From a virus: 42,354 nucleotides of DNA. The stretch spans positions 1-42,354 of IMG/VR virus record IMGVR_UViG_3300031599_000011; one strand, 5' to 3'. The position numbers and the translations under genes are program-made. A model generated the notes under the pieces. It was not told the origin of the DNA and made no database searches. It was given only the letters and a program-made list of their open reading frames with translations. Below, one piece after another: positions 21,601 to 30,928 of this stretch (the stretch's first letter is position 1; each line of letters begins with the position of its first letter).

Positions 21601-24600
21601 CTCTATCATCTGAGCATTGTTAAAAACATAGTCATAAGCTGCTTTAGCAGCCTTGATCTCTTCCTTAACATTGACTGAATACACAGGGTTACCTTTAGCA
21701 TCGCGTTGTAGAAACACTCTCCAAGGCTTACCGTTGTACTTCTCTTCTAGATGAGTAACAGTATCTCTCATAGTGGCACTAAGCTTACGTACGATAGCGT
21801 TAGCCTTTGGGTCACTTAAAGCAGCACGAGTAATGACGTGTACAAGTTCATGTACATAGGACTCTTGTGCAGACGGTGTAACAAGGTTTAAGGCTAATCC
21901 CTTACCAATGTTCAAGAAGACCTTACCGTCTCTCTGACGGCCATATGAGGTCTCACCTTTAGACTGCATGTGTAGCTCGTACTTGTCAGTAGTCTTAATT
22001 ACTTTAGATACGATACGATTAAGTACATCACGAAGCTTTGCTACATGCTCAGGAGAGTTAGTACGATTATCTTTAATACCATCAAATATCTTCTCTACAT
22101 TGCCGGCAATCAAATCACCTGCTTTAGTGTAGCTGAACTCATCATCATTAACAGGGGTAATTGATCCAAGGCTATCTTCGCCGGGTTTCATTTTGAAGGC
22201 TGTACCGGGCATGCCCATGTGATCCACTACACGTAAGCGTTCAAAGAACTCCTTACGGTTAGAAGCTACTTCATCATTCTGTTCCGTCATGCCAGCTATT
22301 GTGTCAGTTATACTGTCACGCAAGAACTCCATTGAATCAGACTCTCTGATATTAACACCGGACATCTCAGGTAAGAATGTACTTACAGAGAAGTTCTTAG
22401 AATTAAAGCCCTCAGTATCTTCAGACATGAAGTTTATGAAGCCATCTAGGTTAGATCTATCACTACCTTGTGTGTGAGCCATAACTTCCATGAAGTTATT
22501 GTATGTGTTCTCGAATATAGAGAAGCCTTCACTAGTTGAGGCAACGTTTTGGTTGTACGTACGTGAGGCGCCAACAGATTGACCAATACTCGTGTACACA
22601 GCGTCAAACGCAGACATAGCGTTGTACTTGCTCATGACAGCACGAACTATAGTATCATCAATACTTTGAACAGTTACTACTATGGATCTGGCTGCTTCAT
22701 TAGCTGTGCGCTTCTCCACTGAGCGTGTGTATGCAGACTTACGTCCATCCTCATTGTTGGTAAGACCACTAATTTTAACAACATTATCAGTGGACGTATG
22801 ATCACGTACTGTTTCATTGGCTAGTGCTGCAAGTCCCTCTTCCTTTAACACAGAGTCAGGTGTGGGCAGATAAGGGCGTAGGGCTGTTAAGGCAGGATCT
22901 TCATAGATCTTAGTTAACTTAGCAGGAGTAAGACTGGCGTAGCCACCAGCAGCATCTATTGCCTTCTTAACTTGCCATCTGTAGTACCAAGACATCATGT
23001 TGACCATCTTGTTAACAGATTGTGCCGTGTCACGCATAGTTAGTATGTTGTCGAGTGTGTCTGTAAGAGTCTCACCATATACTTTGCTTAAGACCTCCTC
23101 GTACTTAGTAACTAAGGGGTATGGCAATAGGCTCTCATTAAGCTTCAGACCCATTAATGAATCTAAACGGGTCTTAAATAATGTAGGATTACTTTTCTGT
23201 ATTCCAGGGGTCTTCAAATCCAGTAAGTTAGTGAATATTTTAACTTTACCTGCGTTATCTGCAGCATGAATACGCTCATATAGCTTACCCAGTTGCCCAT
23301 CGGAAGTGCCATTTATAAAGTTATTAACAAGACTCTTATATTGAGCCATGTAGCTACCCTGCATGATGATTGGTTTAGCAGTGTTACGATCCATTTCTAC
23401 TAATTCTAGTATAGGAGAAAGTCTTTTATGCTTACCGACCAACTTATCTACAGCTAATTTCCATGGATCAATAAGCATGGTGTACACGTCTTTAGTGTTA
23501 CCAGTCTTCTCCCTGAATTTAGGAATACTTTCGTGGAACTCACCTGTCTCTTTATCAGCTAAGAAAATACCACCAGTAGAGAGCATACTAATATTCTTAT
23601 CACCTAGCGCACCGAAGTTCATTAGGGTAAGCATAAATCCACTCGTAATAGCGTCAGTCTCGATAGCTAGGTCGGTAGTGAACGTCTTAGAGTTATCTCG
23701 ACTATCTGCAGTATCTTTAGATTGATCCAGGATTGGACTGGTATTTAGGTAGCTTCCTAATGCCTGTAAGCCGTCCAAACCATGGGCGCCTAGGCCATTA
23801 TCTTGTAGATACTCAGTCACAGAGGATCCATAGCCATCGGCAAACACAGCTGCTGCATTCTCTCGTGTGTCCATATCATTAGCTATGCGATAGAACTCAG
23901 TAACAATCTCGTCATGTTTACCATGATCAATTTTTACTGACTTACTTAATGCCTGAACTACTGCATATTGGAACATCTGGAAGTGGTCACCACCTTGTCC
24001 AGCTGTAACCTCTACACTAAAGCCATCTTTAGATCCTGTAGCATACTTATCAGCGAATATTAGATGGCGAACTAGCTTACTGCCTTGGTAACTGAAGGCA
24101 CTCTCATTGACGTTGTGACGACCATTCTCACCTGTGTTGTATGAAAAGTGAAAGGGCCCATTACTTCCTTCTGCAACATACATGTCATAGAAGTCGAACA
24201 CACCTTGAATTTCATTAACAATACCCAGATTGCGACCTACATCACCCATCTGAAGGTATAGAGGACGATCTTCAATAGCATACTCAAATCCCTGAAGTTG
24301 CTTAAAGAACTCAGTAGCTTCTTCTCTATTCTCAGGTTGAAGAAGGTATAGCATGTCTGGTTTAAATCTCCAATCGACCTTATTCATCCTATTTACGTCA
24401 CTAATTACCTTCTTAGGTAATGGACGTGATGTCTTATTATAAGTAGCACCTGCCTTAAGCTTCTTAATATCATTGCCAAATCTAGGGAACTTAGCTCTAG
24501 GCTCAGTACCTGATATCTTCTGAATCAGAGTAGTGTATGCACTAGCGTTTTTAGCACTAGTAAGGTCAAGAACTGATTGTACTAGGGGAGTTGGTTGACC

Positions 24601-27600
24601 CAAAACAAGATTGCTGTCTGTCTTCTCAGTAGCTATGCGTATAAATGTAACCTGAGAGTCACCGGATTGAAGTGTGTATATGTCTTTAGTTGGTATTTGA
24701 GTCTTAACAAGCATACCAGAGGCGATAAGCGACTCTACCGCTGCCATACCTAGAGACGTAATCATACGATCTCCATGTATTGCCAGTGCATCTTGCTTAA
24801 CCTTGATTCCTAACTGGTTAAACACTGCCTTACCCAACTGTTCTACTACGTTACCGTATAAGGTACCTGCTATGTGTAGTTTTTGTGTGGTCTCATCACT
24901 CATCTTGCGAGCAGTACCTTCACTAGAGGCAATCTTGTGAATGTCCTCAGAAGTATTGTATAAAGTGCTCTGACCCATAGTAGTGACCCAGTTAAGGCCA
25001 GTAATATTGATTATGTTCAGTACATTAGTATCGAACAACGCTTTTATAGTACCCTTATGTCCTTTAGCAGAGTTAGCCCTCTCTTTGGCACCTTTAGCTA
25101 ATAGAAGCATTGGGAACTGTAGTACTTTCCATGTCTGCTTCTTGTCTGCACCAACAGCGTTAACAGAATAGGCGTAGTCATTGCCACGCAAACTCTCAAT
25201 AGCATCAGGCATGTTTTTATACATGATTCGTAATAGATCACGAACACTTCCTAATACTTTAGTCTGACGGTCATCTAATTTAAGAATGTGGGTAATCTTA
25301 GGATAATTCTTGAAGAAGTTTCTAACAGTCTTCAAGTAACTCTTACCTATTAGGGAGTCCTCAGCTATGTCAGGGGTAACAGCTCCCTGTACATCAGTGG
25401 TACTACCATTTCCTGTATTCTCAAAGAAATCACTAAGTTTAATAGAAGAGTCTGGGCTGTCATTAGTAACCACCATGTTGGTAGGTACATCTGTAGCTTC
25501 TTCAAATAAACCGGTCTGCGTGTTGTAAGCTAGCTCTGGATCCAAGGTTGGATTATCTACCTTTCTTTGTGCAGCATCTTCTGCAATATCCTCATGAACT
25601 TGGGCGGACTCTTCTGCAGAGAATGTTAAGAAGTCCTCTTCAACTACAGGAACCACTCCCATCTTAACCAAACGTGCTTCCATGAGCTTCTTTGTCTTGT
25701 TCCACAGCTTGCCTTCCTCTTTAGAGTGCTTTTTGGCTAACTTAGCCTCTAGCTTGCTGATCTGTGACTCAGTTTGGTCAATTATTACCTGATCTTCCAT
25801 TGAAGGAACTTCAGTTACAGGTGCTTGTTCTTTAGGCTTCACAGGAGCCGCTACAGGGACTTCTACAGTTGGGGCATATAATGAGGCCAGTTGAGCATGA
25901 ACGTCTGCTATGGCAGCACTGTCAGTCTCCATGGTAGCAATTAGGGCAGGTGTTTTGGTCTTATTATAGAACCATACCTTCTTACCTTCTTCTGTTGTCT
26001 TATCAACTCCAAATGCTTCAAAATCTATTGTGAAATTGTCAATTGCCTTGCCTAAGTAGGTAACACCACCTAGCTTAGTTGGAAGAGTTGGTGAGTTACC
26101 TGCCTGGATCTCAGCATTGTATGCCTGGATCTCTTGGAACTTAGTGGTCTTAAATGCTTGGTAATCTGACCACTTCTTAAGGAAGTCTAACTTACTGGTT
26201 GCCTCATCAGAATTACCACGCTTAGTTGCTTCAGTAACCTGTGCTATATGCCACTTAAGACCTTTAAACTTACCGTCAGACTCTTCACCTGACATTACTT
26301 GGTCAGACACACTCTCCACGGACTTACGAAGAGCTATGTATGTATCTAGTTTAGTATTTTCACCATCCTTGATGCCAAGCTTATTCTTAACATCTTGCAA
26401 CTCAGCGGACGTAGGAGACCCTTTTCTTGATACGTTACTTAGATCCATGGATCCAAGGGTGTCTTCTATGAATGTCTTCTTGTCTTCCGCAGTGGTCATT
26501 CCCTCTGCTTTGGAGGCTAATAGGTCTACTGCGATCTTTAGAGCATCATTATCTGTAGCACCTTCCACTTCTACTAGGCGAGTATATTCCTCAGCTACTT
26601 GATCTGTACCTGTGAAAGAGTCACCTACGAAATCACTTTGTGCTTTTGGTACTGGCGTACCTAATGCTTCCTGCTCAGTTATGAAAGTCTGAGCCGCTTC
26701 TAAATGCTTATTGTACTCATCCATGTAGGCCTGAGTGTTTTCAGTGGTTCTCTCTCCTACTGGTATTTTTAGATAATCATTAGCAGCAGAGAATCTTATA
26801 AGAGCTACTGTAGGAGAATCAGGTGTCTTTGCAGTAGTTGGATCAAGAGGCACACCTTCCACAGGGGTAGGAGCATTACTCTTATCAATCTCTTCAATTT
26901 GTACAGCAGCTACTTCAGCTCGTTCTCGAACATCCGCAAGTGTGTCACTGACAGTGCTAGCTATCTTAGTACTAACAGCTTTACCATATTCAACAGTGCC
27001 AGACACAGTAGCAGTAGTACCACCCATGCCTGCAGCAACAAATGCCACATCAATAAAGCGATCAATTATCTCGTCTTTGGTGTACTCAGCTCCCTGTGAG
27101 GCAGCAGTATTAATGATGAGTGCTTCCTGAGCTACCTCAGTACCCGACTCCCATGCAGCCTTGCCTAGGATAGTTTTAGCAACTCCCTTAGCTGCATCAA
27201 CAAAGCCTTTCTCAACCAGGCGCTTAACAATGGCATCACCTGTCATCCGGGTGAGAAGGTTTTTAGGTATAACCTTGCCGGCACCGAATCGGTCTAGTAG
27301 GCCAATCAATATACCTGTGCCTATAGCTTTAGCATCGTTTATCTCAACACCCTTGTCTTCCATCTCCAGAGCGGACTCACCCACACCCATAGCACCAGAT
27401 GCTAATGTAGTTCCACCTAGAACCATAATAGCAGCGGTACCACTAAATGGTGCAGTAAGGGCTGCAGCAGCTCCACCTGCTAGTGAGACACCAGAGGTAG
27501 CAAGGTTCTCTTGCATCATTTCCCATACACGACCTAGTGCACTACCCGCTCCACGTTCTTTAAACATTTCACGAACACTCATACCACCAGATAGAGGCTC

Positions 27601-28077
27601 ATAGCCTCCTTCTTCTAGATCTATGATCTGTTGATCTACAACTGACTGGCCCCAATCTTCTACTGATTGGTTGTCCATGAATGATCCAATAGTACGTGCA
27701 CCAGCACCTAACATCTTCTGTGCTTGATCCACAGACATGACGGCAGCACTATCTCGCTCAGATGAGGAGACGCTTGATACATCAAAAGACGTACCATCAT
27801 CCTTTCTATATATAAGGTTTTTTAGGTTAGTACTATTAGCTAGGCGCTCAACTTTGTTGTCTGAAGATATAGATAGACTTTCTGATTTGGTTCTACCAAA
27901 GTCTTGCATACCGGTAGCCGGTGCTGCTTGATATAGACTCTGATCAATGCCCATAGGTACAGTGGCAGCTGGTGCCGAAGGCACAACAGCTGACGCTGGT
28001 TGTAATGATACGTCTGCTAGCTGAGTTTCTTGGTTAGGCGAATTAAGTGGGGTGCTAAGAAGATCTTGCTCAGACAT
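18604..28077 (-). CDS. Virion-packaged RNA polymerase (vRNAP), N4 gp50-like
   Basis: A 3157-residue protein, close to the roughly 3500 residues of N4 vRNAP. The polymerase motifs lie near the middle as in N4: D1475 in IETDAITSG (motif A), R1564-x3-K1568-x7-Y1576 in RNTAKPIIMQGSY (motif B, same spacing as T7 RNAP R627/K631/Y639), and D1825 in SAFDAVYTS (motif C). Residues about 190-330 contain Gly/Ala-rich hydrophobic stretches. The C-terminal third contains H2076-E-L-V-H2080, a metallopeptidase-like motif. In N4 a few copies are ejected into the cell and transcribe early genes from hairpin promoters. It is the last gene of the late minus-strand block; a terminator precedes it. Confidence 0.9.
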   Translation of the reverse strand: MSEQDLLSTPLNSPNQETQLADVSLQPASAVVPSAPAATVPMGIDQSLYQAAPATGMQDFGRTKSESLSISSDNKVERLANSTNLKNLIYRKDDGTSFDVSSVSSSERDSAAVMSVDQAQKMLGAGARTIGSFMDNQSVEDWGQSVVDQQIIDLEEGGYEPLSGGMSVREMFKERGAGSALGRVWEMMQENLATSGVSLAGGAAAALTAPFSGTAAIMVLGGTTLASGAMGVGESALEMEDKGVEINDAKAIGTGILIGLLDRFGAGKVIPKNLLTRMTGDAIVKRLVEKGFVDAAKGVAKTILGKAAWESGTEVAQEALIINTAASQGAEYTKDEIIDRFIDVAFVAAGMGGTTATVSGTVEYGKAVSTKIASTVSDTLADVRERAEVAAVQIEEIDKSNAPTPVEGVPLDPTTAKTPDSPTVALIRFSAANDYLKIPVGERTTENTQAYMDEYNKHLEAAQTFITEQEALGTPVPKAQSDFVGDSFTGTDQVAEEYTRLVEVEGATDNDALKIAVDLLASKAEGMTTAEDKKTFIEDTLGSMDLSNVSRKGSPTSAELQDVKNKLGIKDGENTKLDTYIALRKSVESVSDQVMSGEESDGKFKGLKWHIAQVTEATKRGNSDEATSKLDFLKKWSDYQAFKTTKFQEIQAYNAEIQAGNSPTLPTKLGGVTYLGKAIDNFTIDFEAFGVDKTTEEGKKVWFYNKTKTPALIATMETDSAAIADVHAQLASLYAPTVEVPVAAPVKPKEQAPVTEVPSMEDQVIIDQTESQISKLEAKLAKKHSKEEGKLWNKTKKLMEARLVKMGVVPVVEEDFLTFSAEESAQVHEDIAEDAAQRKVDNPTLDPELAYNTQTGLFEEATDVPTNMVVTNDSPDSSIKLSDFFENTGNGSTTDVQGAVTPDIAEDSLIGKSYLKTVRNFFKNYPKITHILKLDDRQTKVLGSVRDLLRIMYKNMPDAIESLRGNDYAYSVNAVGADKKQTWKVLQFPMLLLAKGAKERANSAKGHKGTIKALFDTNVLNIINITGLNWVTTMGQSTLYNTSEDIHKIASSEGTARKMSDETTQKLHIAGTLYGNVVEQLGKAVFNQLGIKVKQDALAIHGDRMITSLGMAAVESLIASGMLVKTQIPTKDIYTLQSGDSQVTFIRIATEKTDSNLVLGQPTPLVQSVLDLTSAKNASAYTTLIQKISGTEPRAKFPRFGNDIKKLKAGATYNKTSRPLPKKVISDVNRMNKVDWRFKPDMLYLLQPENREEATEFFKQLQGFEYAIEDRPLYLQMGDVGRNLGIVNEIQGVFDFYDMYVAEGSNGPFHFSYNTGENGRHNVNESAFSYQGSKLVRHLIFADKYATGSKDGFSVEVTAGQGGDHFQMFQYAVVQALSKSVKIDHGKHDEIVTEFYRIANDMDTRENAAAVFADGYGSSVTEYLQDNGLGAHGLDGLQALGSYLNTSPILDQSKDTADSRDNSKTFTTDLAIETDAITSGFMLTLMNFGALGDKNISMLSTGGIFLADKETGEFHESIPKFREKTGNTKDVYTMLIDPWKLAVDKLVGKHKRLSPILELVEMDRNTAKPIIMQGSYMAQYKSLVNNFINGTSDGQLGKLYERIHAADNAGKVKIFTNLLDLKTPGIQKSNPTLFKTRLDSLMGLKLNESLLPYPLVTKYEEVLSKVYGETLTDTLDNILTMRDTAQSVNKMVNMMSWYYRWQVKKAIDAAGGYASLTPAKLTKIYEDPALTALRPYLPTPDSVLKEEGLAALANETVRDHTSTDNVVKISGLTNNEDGRKSAYTRSVEKRTANEAARSIVVTVQSIDDTIVRAVMSKYNAMSAFDAVYTSIGQSVGASRTYNQNVASTSEGFSIFENTYNNFMEVMAHTQGSDRSNLDGFINFMSEDTEGFNSKNFSVSTFLPEMSGVNIRESDSMEFLRDSITDTIAGMTEQNDEVASNRKEFFERLRVVDHMGMPGTAFKMKPGEDSLGSITPVNDDEFSYTKAGDLIAGNVEKIFDGIKDNRTNSPEHVAKLRDVLNRIVSKVIKTTDKYELHMQSKGETSYGRQRDGKVFLNIGKGLALNLVTPSAQESYVHELVHVITRAALSDPKANAIVRKLSATMRDTVTHLEEKYNGKPWRVFLQRDAKGNPVYSVNVKEEIKAAKAAYDYVFNNAQMIETQYIDTDSGKKGTTKIRAGLHEFLAYALTNEHLNSALVGMKVSKYQEVGSQDTIFQKLLAILENVMAWAKGLIEKAQKATPAGNNAELIEQMVEELTHVNDKFRFRTQKAVVAMTAANKKVVDAITEKMLKPLAEKTLSARDHAILERKLGKAYALLFVGYINPVSRIESRTKMDIVRKSMQASKRNFITELYREITGNVTPHQRILEKMLMDAKKNLESQRDDAISAIAINISRGYIEGAGALSTFEDESHTRVLIETNISSLIKDWTKVNIPALASIISDDATRAKAIVDVRKKLNAYGRLGDYYIGMANSLGSIMATQKATVDGSLMNAALIARADDLKGVPGIRMPEVMKDAEALINELATLTALEYNTQDARQAVANVMLREHANNSERNAAINTLTQIDEFNKQSLARNFDGNNIQQSAGYSKDIYNPDISIRVDTVEMEAEYKKQGYVMDPGIIPTDPADTDSPATMRMYVNKSGGHGIRQKFIMSVTNTNMSGQSITKRASESGDKAAFAKAKRLVRNVRAQNKLEALKLLGNPDYVSSKPNIMIPVTDQLGKVMDFRYTMEKSKRARVFEQKAGMTAVLSHMYGGIVDKEETPRINNKVIEELHLQYREKGMKGNRDFVEVSLNAKTEELRELYMILPDSTKRFIKSHTGSDKVMIQAEFIDIVFGRKKVQLPGGDKMQVATNAWTQMIAAAKKNIVIKWPATLSMNVLSNTMLGILSGVPPEYMVKMQAEGAIKLNNYVEDGKQLRDLNLQLMTAKKTGKSTKKILADISTVESSINTSPILPLIKAGVFQTIVEDIDVLNNPYSYASKISEFFDGIQGKGGKVGGSVAGARQAYRYAYMSDDTAVFKALMKTTQFSDFAGRYAIYQYMTVHESVEESAALEHVMDGFVNYETPTNKYIQFANDYGLQMFTKYGFRILRAISALLHGKPLNAIGFLVLNDVLAAGLASPFDATPFDNYASPVTNIISATTQSGTKAAMDTASLLGVID

Positions 28078-28098
28078 GTCGATTTATACCTACAATAG

Positions 28099-28122
28099 AA
28101 AAAGGGGCAATTTATGCCCCTT
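28099..28122 (-). terminator. Terminator upstream of vRNAP gene
   Basis: On the minus strand a perfect eight-base-pair stem (28115-28122 with 28102-28109) and a five-base loop precede a short T run (28103-28099). It stands between the 734-residue virion protein and vRNAP, so vRNAP would be made only from messages that read through. Confidence 0.8.
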
Positions 28123-28152
28123 AGTTTACTCAAGTATTACTACAACCTCAAG

Positions 28153-30357
28153 TCATCGGTCATTAGCAATCTTCATACGCAGCTTGAAGGCGTCCTCAAT
28201 AGACTCCTTATCTTCACTACTTATATTTAGATTATCAATCTCTCGACCAAACCCACCACCGATAGTTCGGATATTGCCCCACTGGTTTTTACGAGTAACT
28301 TTATTGAAGAACTTTACAAGAGCTTCCTCTGTCTTAAAATGACCAAGAGCTACTGCATTGTTCAACTCCACTTCTGCCCCTTTAAAAGCTTCTAATGCTG
28401 CTATAGGTTTAAGATCAGATTTTGTAATATCTTGTAGACTGCTAACCTTATTACGCAACTCCGCAATAGAAGCAGTATCTGGTGCAACCTTAGGTACAAC
28501 TACCTTAGAATCGTCACCACCTGTATTTCCTTCTGTCTTAACCTTAGCCTTTTCAATAGCCTTTCTGAAGGCTAGTTGTTGAGCGTTACCTTTGTTACTG
28601 CGAATACCAGAGTCTCTCCTAGCAGTGGATAGATAACCTGATATGCGAGACTGGTGATTAAGTTCAGCAGTTGCCTTGGTCTGTTGCAGATTTACAAAGG
28701 CATTAGACTTACGTTGAAATGATGTATCAGCCAAGTTCTTTGAAATATTCTTCTCGACATTGGCAATAAGAGTAGCCTCATTGTCTACCTTCCAATTACC
28801 TTGAAGAGAGTCTTGAATACTAGCCTTAAGTATAAAGTCAGATATTAGAGACTCATCCATGTAGGCGCCGCTAGCATCTTTGATGCGTAAATCACCTGAC
28901 CTAATCTTATTAACAGTATCAGCTACCGCATCTTGTCCATTATCCCACTGCAGGAAGTCAGGAAACATGTTGGTATCAAGAGTATCTTTAACAAAATCAG
29001 TTACAGTTTGTGCCTTATCTAGTGCACCTGAATACGCATTAGCAAAATCTGAGTGCTCTAGAATGTTGTCATAAGCATTCTGGGCAATCTCAGTGTCCAT
29101 AGTACGTGTAGCAACAGATGCACTAACTTGACCATCATACGTGGCTTTATGCTCACCTTTTAGTGTATTGGATTCAGTACGAAGAGCTTCACGACCTTGT
29201 ACCAATGCAGACTTAGTGGTGGTAGATAGATTAAGTTCATTCAACTGATTCTTAAAACGAGTCTCACGATCTTGAGTACTTGGTTCCTTCTCAAAGCCAT
29301 GTGCTTCAGCTGCTGCTTGTAGCTTGTTACGCATGTCATTAGGCGTTGCAGGATCAATAGTCATGTTACCAGCACTATCAATAGAAACGTACTGACTAGC
29401 ACCTTCAACACGCTCTACAGCGGTCTGCATAGCTGTAATATTCTGTTGCTTAAATGCTTGAGTATTGTTCTCGAACTCTTCAACCAAACGATCTTGGGTC
29501 TTACCAAGTGCACGGTTAGTACTTTCCTCAAACATACCTGCAACCTTGCCAGTATTAATTTGGGTGCCGTACTGTGCAGTATACTCAGGTGATGTTACTT
29601 TATCCCGGAGATCATTAAGAGCACTCTGTCCTTGATTAGCAGCTGCAGTAATCTGTTCTGCTAAATCACGATCAAACTTACCCTGCTGCTCATTATATAT
29701 AACACCTTTACGACTATTAATAGCATCTACTAATGATAGGTACTCTGGACTACTCTTATCCAATCCAGATAACTGGCTCTCAAGTGCTGCGATGTCATTA
29801 GTACTCTGCATGAGACCAATTTCTGTATTAGCAGCAGTCTGTTGATCCTTACCCTGGTAACTTTTAAGTTGTCCACCGGCAGAGCTTATTTGAGAGCTTA
29901 GATCCATATAAGGATTGGCTGCTTGTTGTGCACGAAGACCTGCAATAAGGGATTCCTGTCCTGCAGTGTCTGTAACACCTAACTGATCAAGGGCAAGTTG
30001 TTCCTTATACTGGTTCTCATTTGCACCACGTAACACACCACGTTCCTTATTAAAGGAGGTTTGCAGTGCATCTGCATCAATACGTTTACCATAGCCCTCT
30101 AAGGCAGTAGCAGAGATGTCACCTTGCATGGCATTAAGCCCCGCTAAGTCGGTAGCACCTTCTAACTGACGACGAAGAGCTGCAGTGTTTACATCACTGT
30201 CTTCTTTAAGGCGAGCGTCTACTCCTGATTGGTACGACTTAATACCACCACGGGCCTGATCAATAGCTTTATTAAACAGGTCTCCAGCAGAGGATAAAGC
30301 GTTTACTGAGGTAGCAGAGCTTGGAGCCTGCATTTGTGTCCATCTAGGAGCAGCCAT
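28153..30357 (-). CDS. Internal virion protein, 734 aa (N4 gp51-like by position)
   Basis: The whole length is rich in Ala, Gln, Asp, Ser and Asn and is predicted to be almost entirely helical (RQLEGATDLAGLNAMQGDIS), with no membrane segment. Such proteins lie in the N4 capsid with vRNAP. In N4 the next gene upstream of vRNAP in the late operon codes for gp51, whose size and role I do not recall precisely. It may be ejected into the cell or help load vRNAP. The start MAAPRWTQMQAP follows AAGGAAT eleven bases after the preceding small gene's stop. The C-terminus is basic (KLRMKIANDR). Confidence 0.7.
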   Translation of the reverse strand: MAAPRWTQMQAPSSATSVNALSSAGDLFNKAIDQARGGIKSYQSGVDARLKEDSDVNTAALRRQLEGATDLAGLNAMQGDISATALEGYGKRIDADALQTSFNKERGVLRGANENQYKEQLALDQLGVTDTAGQESLIAGLRAQQAANPYMDLSSQISSAGGQLKSYQGKDQQTAANTEIGLMQSTNDIAALESQLSGLDKSSPEYLSLVDAINSRKGVIYNEQQGKFDRDLAEQITAAANQGQSALNDLRDKVTSPEYTAQYGTQINTGKVAGMFEESTNRALGKTQDRLVEEFENNTQAFKQQNITAMQTAVERVEGASQYVSIDSAGNMTIDPATPNDMRNKLQAAAEAHGFEKEPSTQDRETRFKNQLNELNLSTTTKSALVQGREALRTESNTLKGEHKATYDGQVSASVATRTMDTEIAQNAYDNILEHSDFANAYSGALDKAQTVTDFVKDTLDTNMFPDFLQWDNGQDAVADTVNKIRSGDLRIKDASGAYMDESLISDFILKASIQDSLQGNWKVDNEATLIANVEKNISKNLADTSFQRKSNAFVNLQQTKATAELNHQSRISGYLSTARRDSGIRSNKGNAQQLAFRKAIEKAKVKTEGNTGGDDSKVVVPKVAPDTASIAELRNKVSSLQDITKSDLKPIAALEAFKGAEVELNNAVALGHFKTEEALVKFFNKVTRKNQWGNIRTIGGGFGREIDNLNISSEDKESIEDAFKLRMKIANDR

Positions 30358-30368
30358 TCTAATATTCC

Positions 30369-30866
30369 TTATGCAACGCCACGGTTCTTAACATACTGAT
30401 CAGCAGCAACACGTGCTTGCTCTTCATTCATACCACCTTCACGCTCACGACGCTGCTGACGGTCAAACAGCTCATCATTAACTAGAGATCGTTGAGACTG
30501 GTACTGCTTCTCAAACGAGTTACGTCTAAAGTCTAAATCACTAGCAGCTAACTGGTTCTGCTTGTTAGCCATTGCTAGGTTACCAATGACACCTACAGCT
30601 TGTGTACCGAGATCAAAGTAACCACCTGCACCACCCCAACCCATCTTAGTAGTCTGACCCAGACTGTTAGGTGTATTGGCATTAGTTCCAGGTGCCCAAG
30701 GTGCTTGAGTCTGTGAAGCTAGCTTCTGCTTGGTCATTTCCGCATATGATACTGGTTGCTTGCCATAATCAGGCATTTTCCAGTTAGTCATAGGGTTTGT
30801 AGCTGTCTTTGAGACGCCAGAGTTCATTGGTAGAAAACCTTGCCCCACTTCATATGGATCTGGCAT
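30369..30866 (-). CDS. Small virion-associated protein, 165 aa (N4 gp52-like by position)
   Basis: It begins MPDPYEVGQGFLPMNSGVSK, after AGGAGAAGTAAT. The first part is proline-, glycine- and asparagine-rich; the middle has a hydrophobic patch (GYFDLGTQAVGVIGNLAMANK); the end is a charged helix with many Arg and Gln (ELFDRQQRREREGGMNEEQ). This is similar in plan to small internal core proteins of podoviruses. It lies between two large structural genes, in the place of N4 gp52. Function is inferred from position only. Confidence 0.6.
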   Translation of the reverse strand: MPDPYEVGQGFLPMNSGVSKTATNPMTNWKMPDYGKQPVSYAEMTKQKLASQTQAPWAPGTNANTPNSLGQTTKMGWGGAGGYFDLGTQAVGVIGNLAMANKQNQLAASDLDFRRNSFEKQYQSQRSLVNDELFDRQQRREREGGMNEEQARVAADQYVKNRGVA

Positions 30867-30928
30867 ATTACTTCTCCTAAAATCTTAATTAATAGTAGTT
30901 TACATTGTTGTAACCACTAAGTGAATAG

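Noticed and set aside
19373-27931. Several plus-strand ORFs of 60-150 codons under the vRNAP gene
   Set aside because: They lie antisense to one continuous 3157-codon gene, lack ribosome binding sites and show amino acid composition expected of shadow frames.
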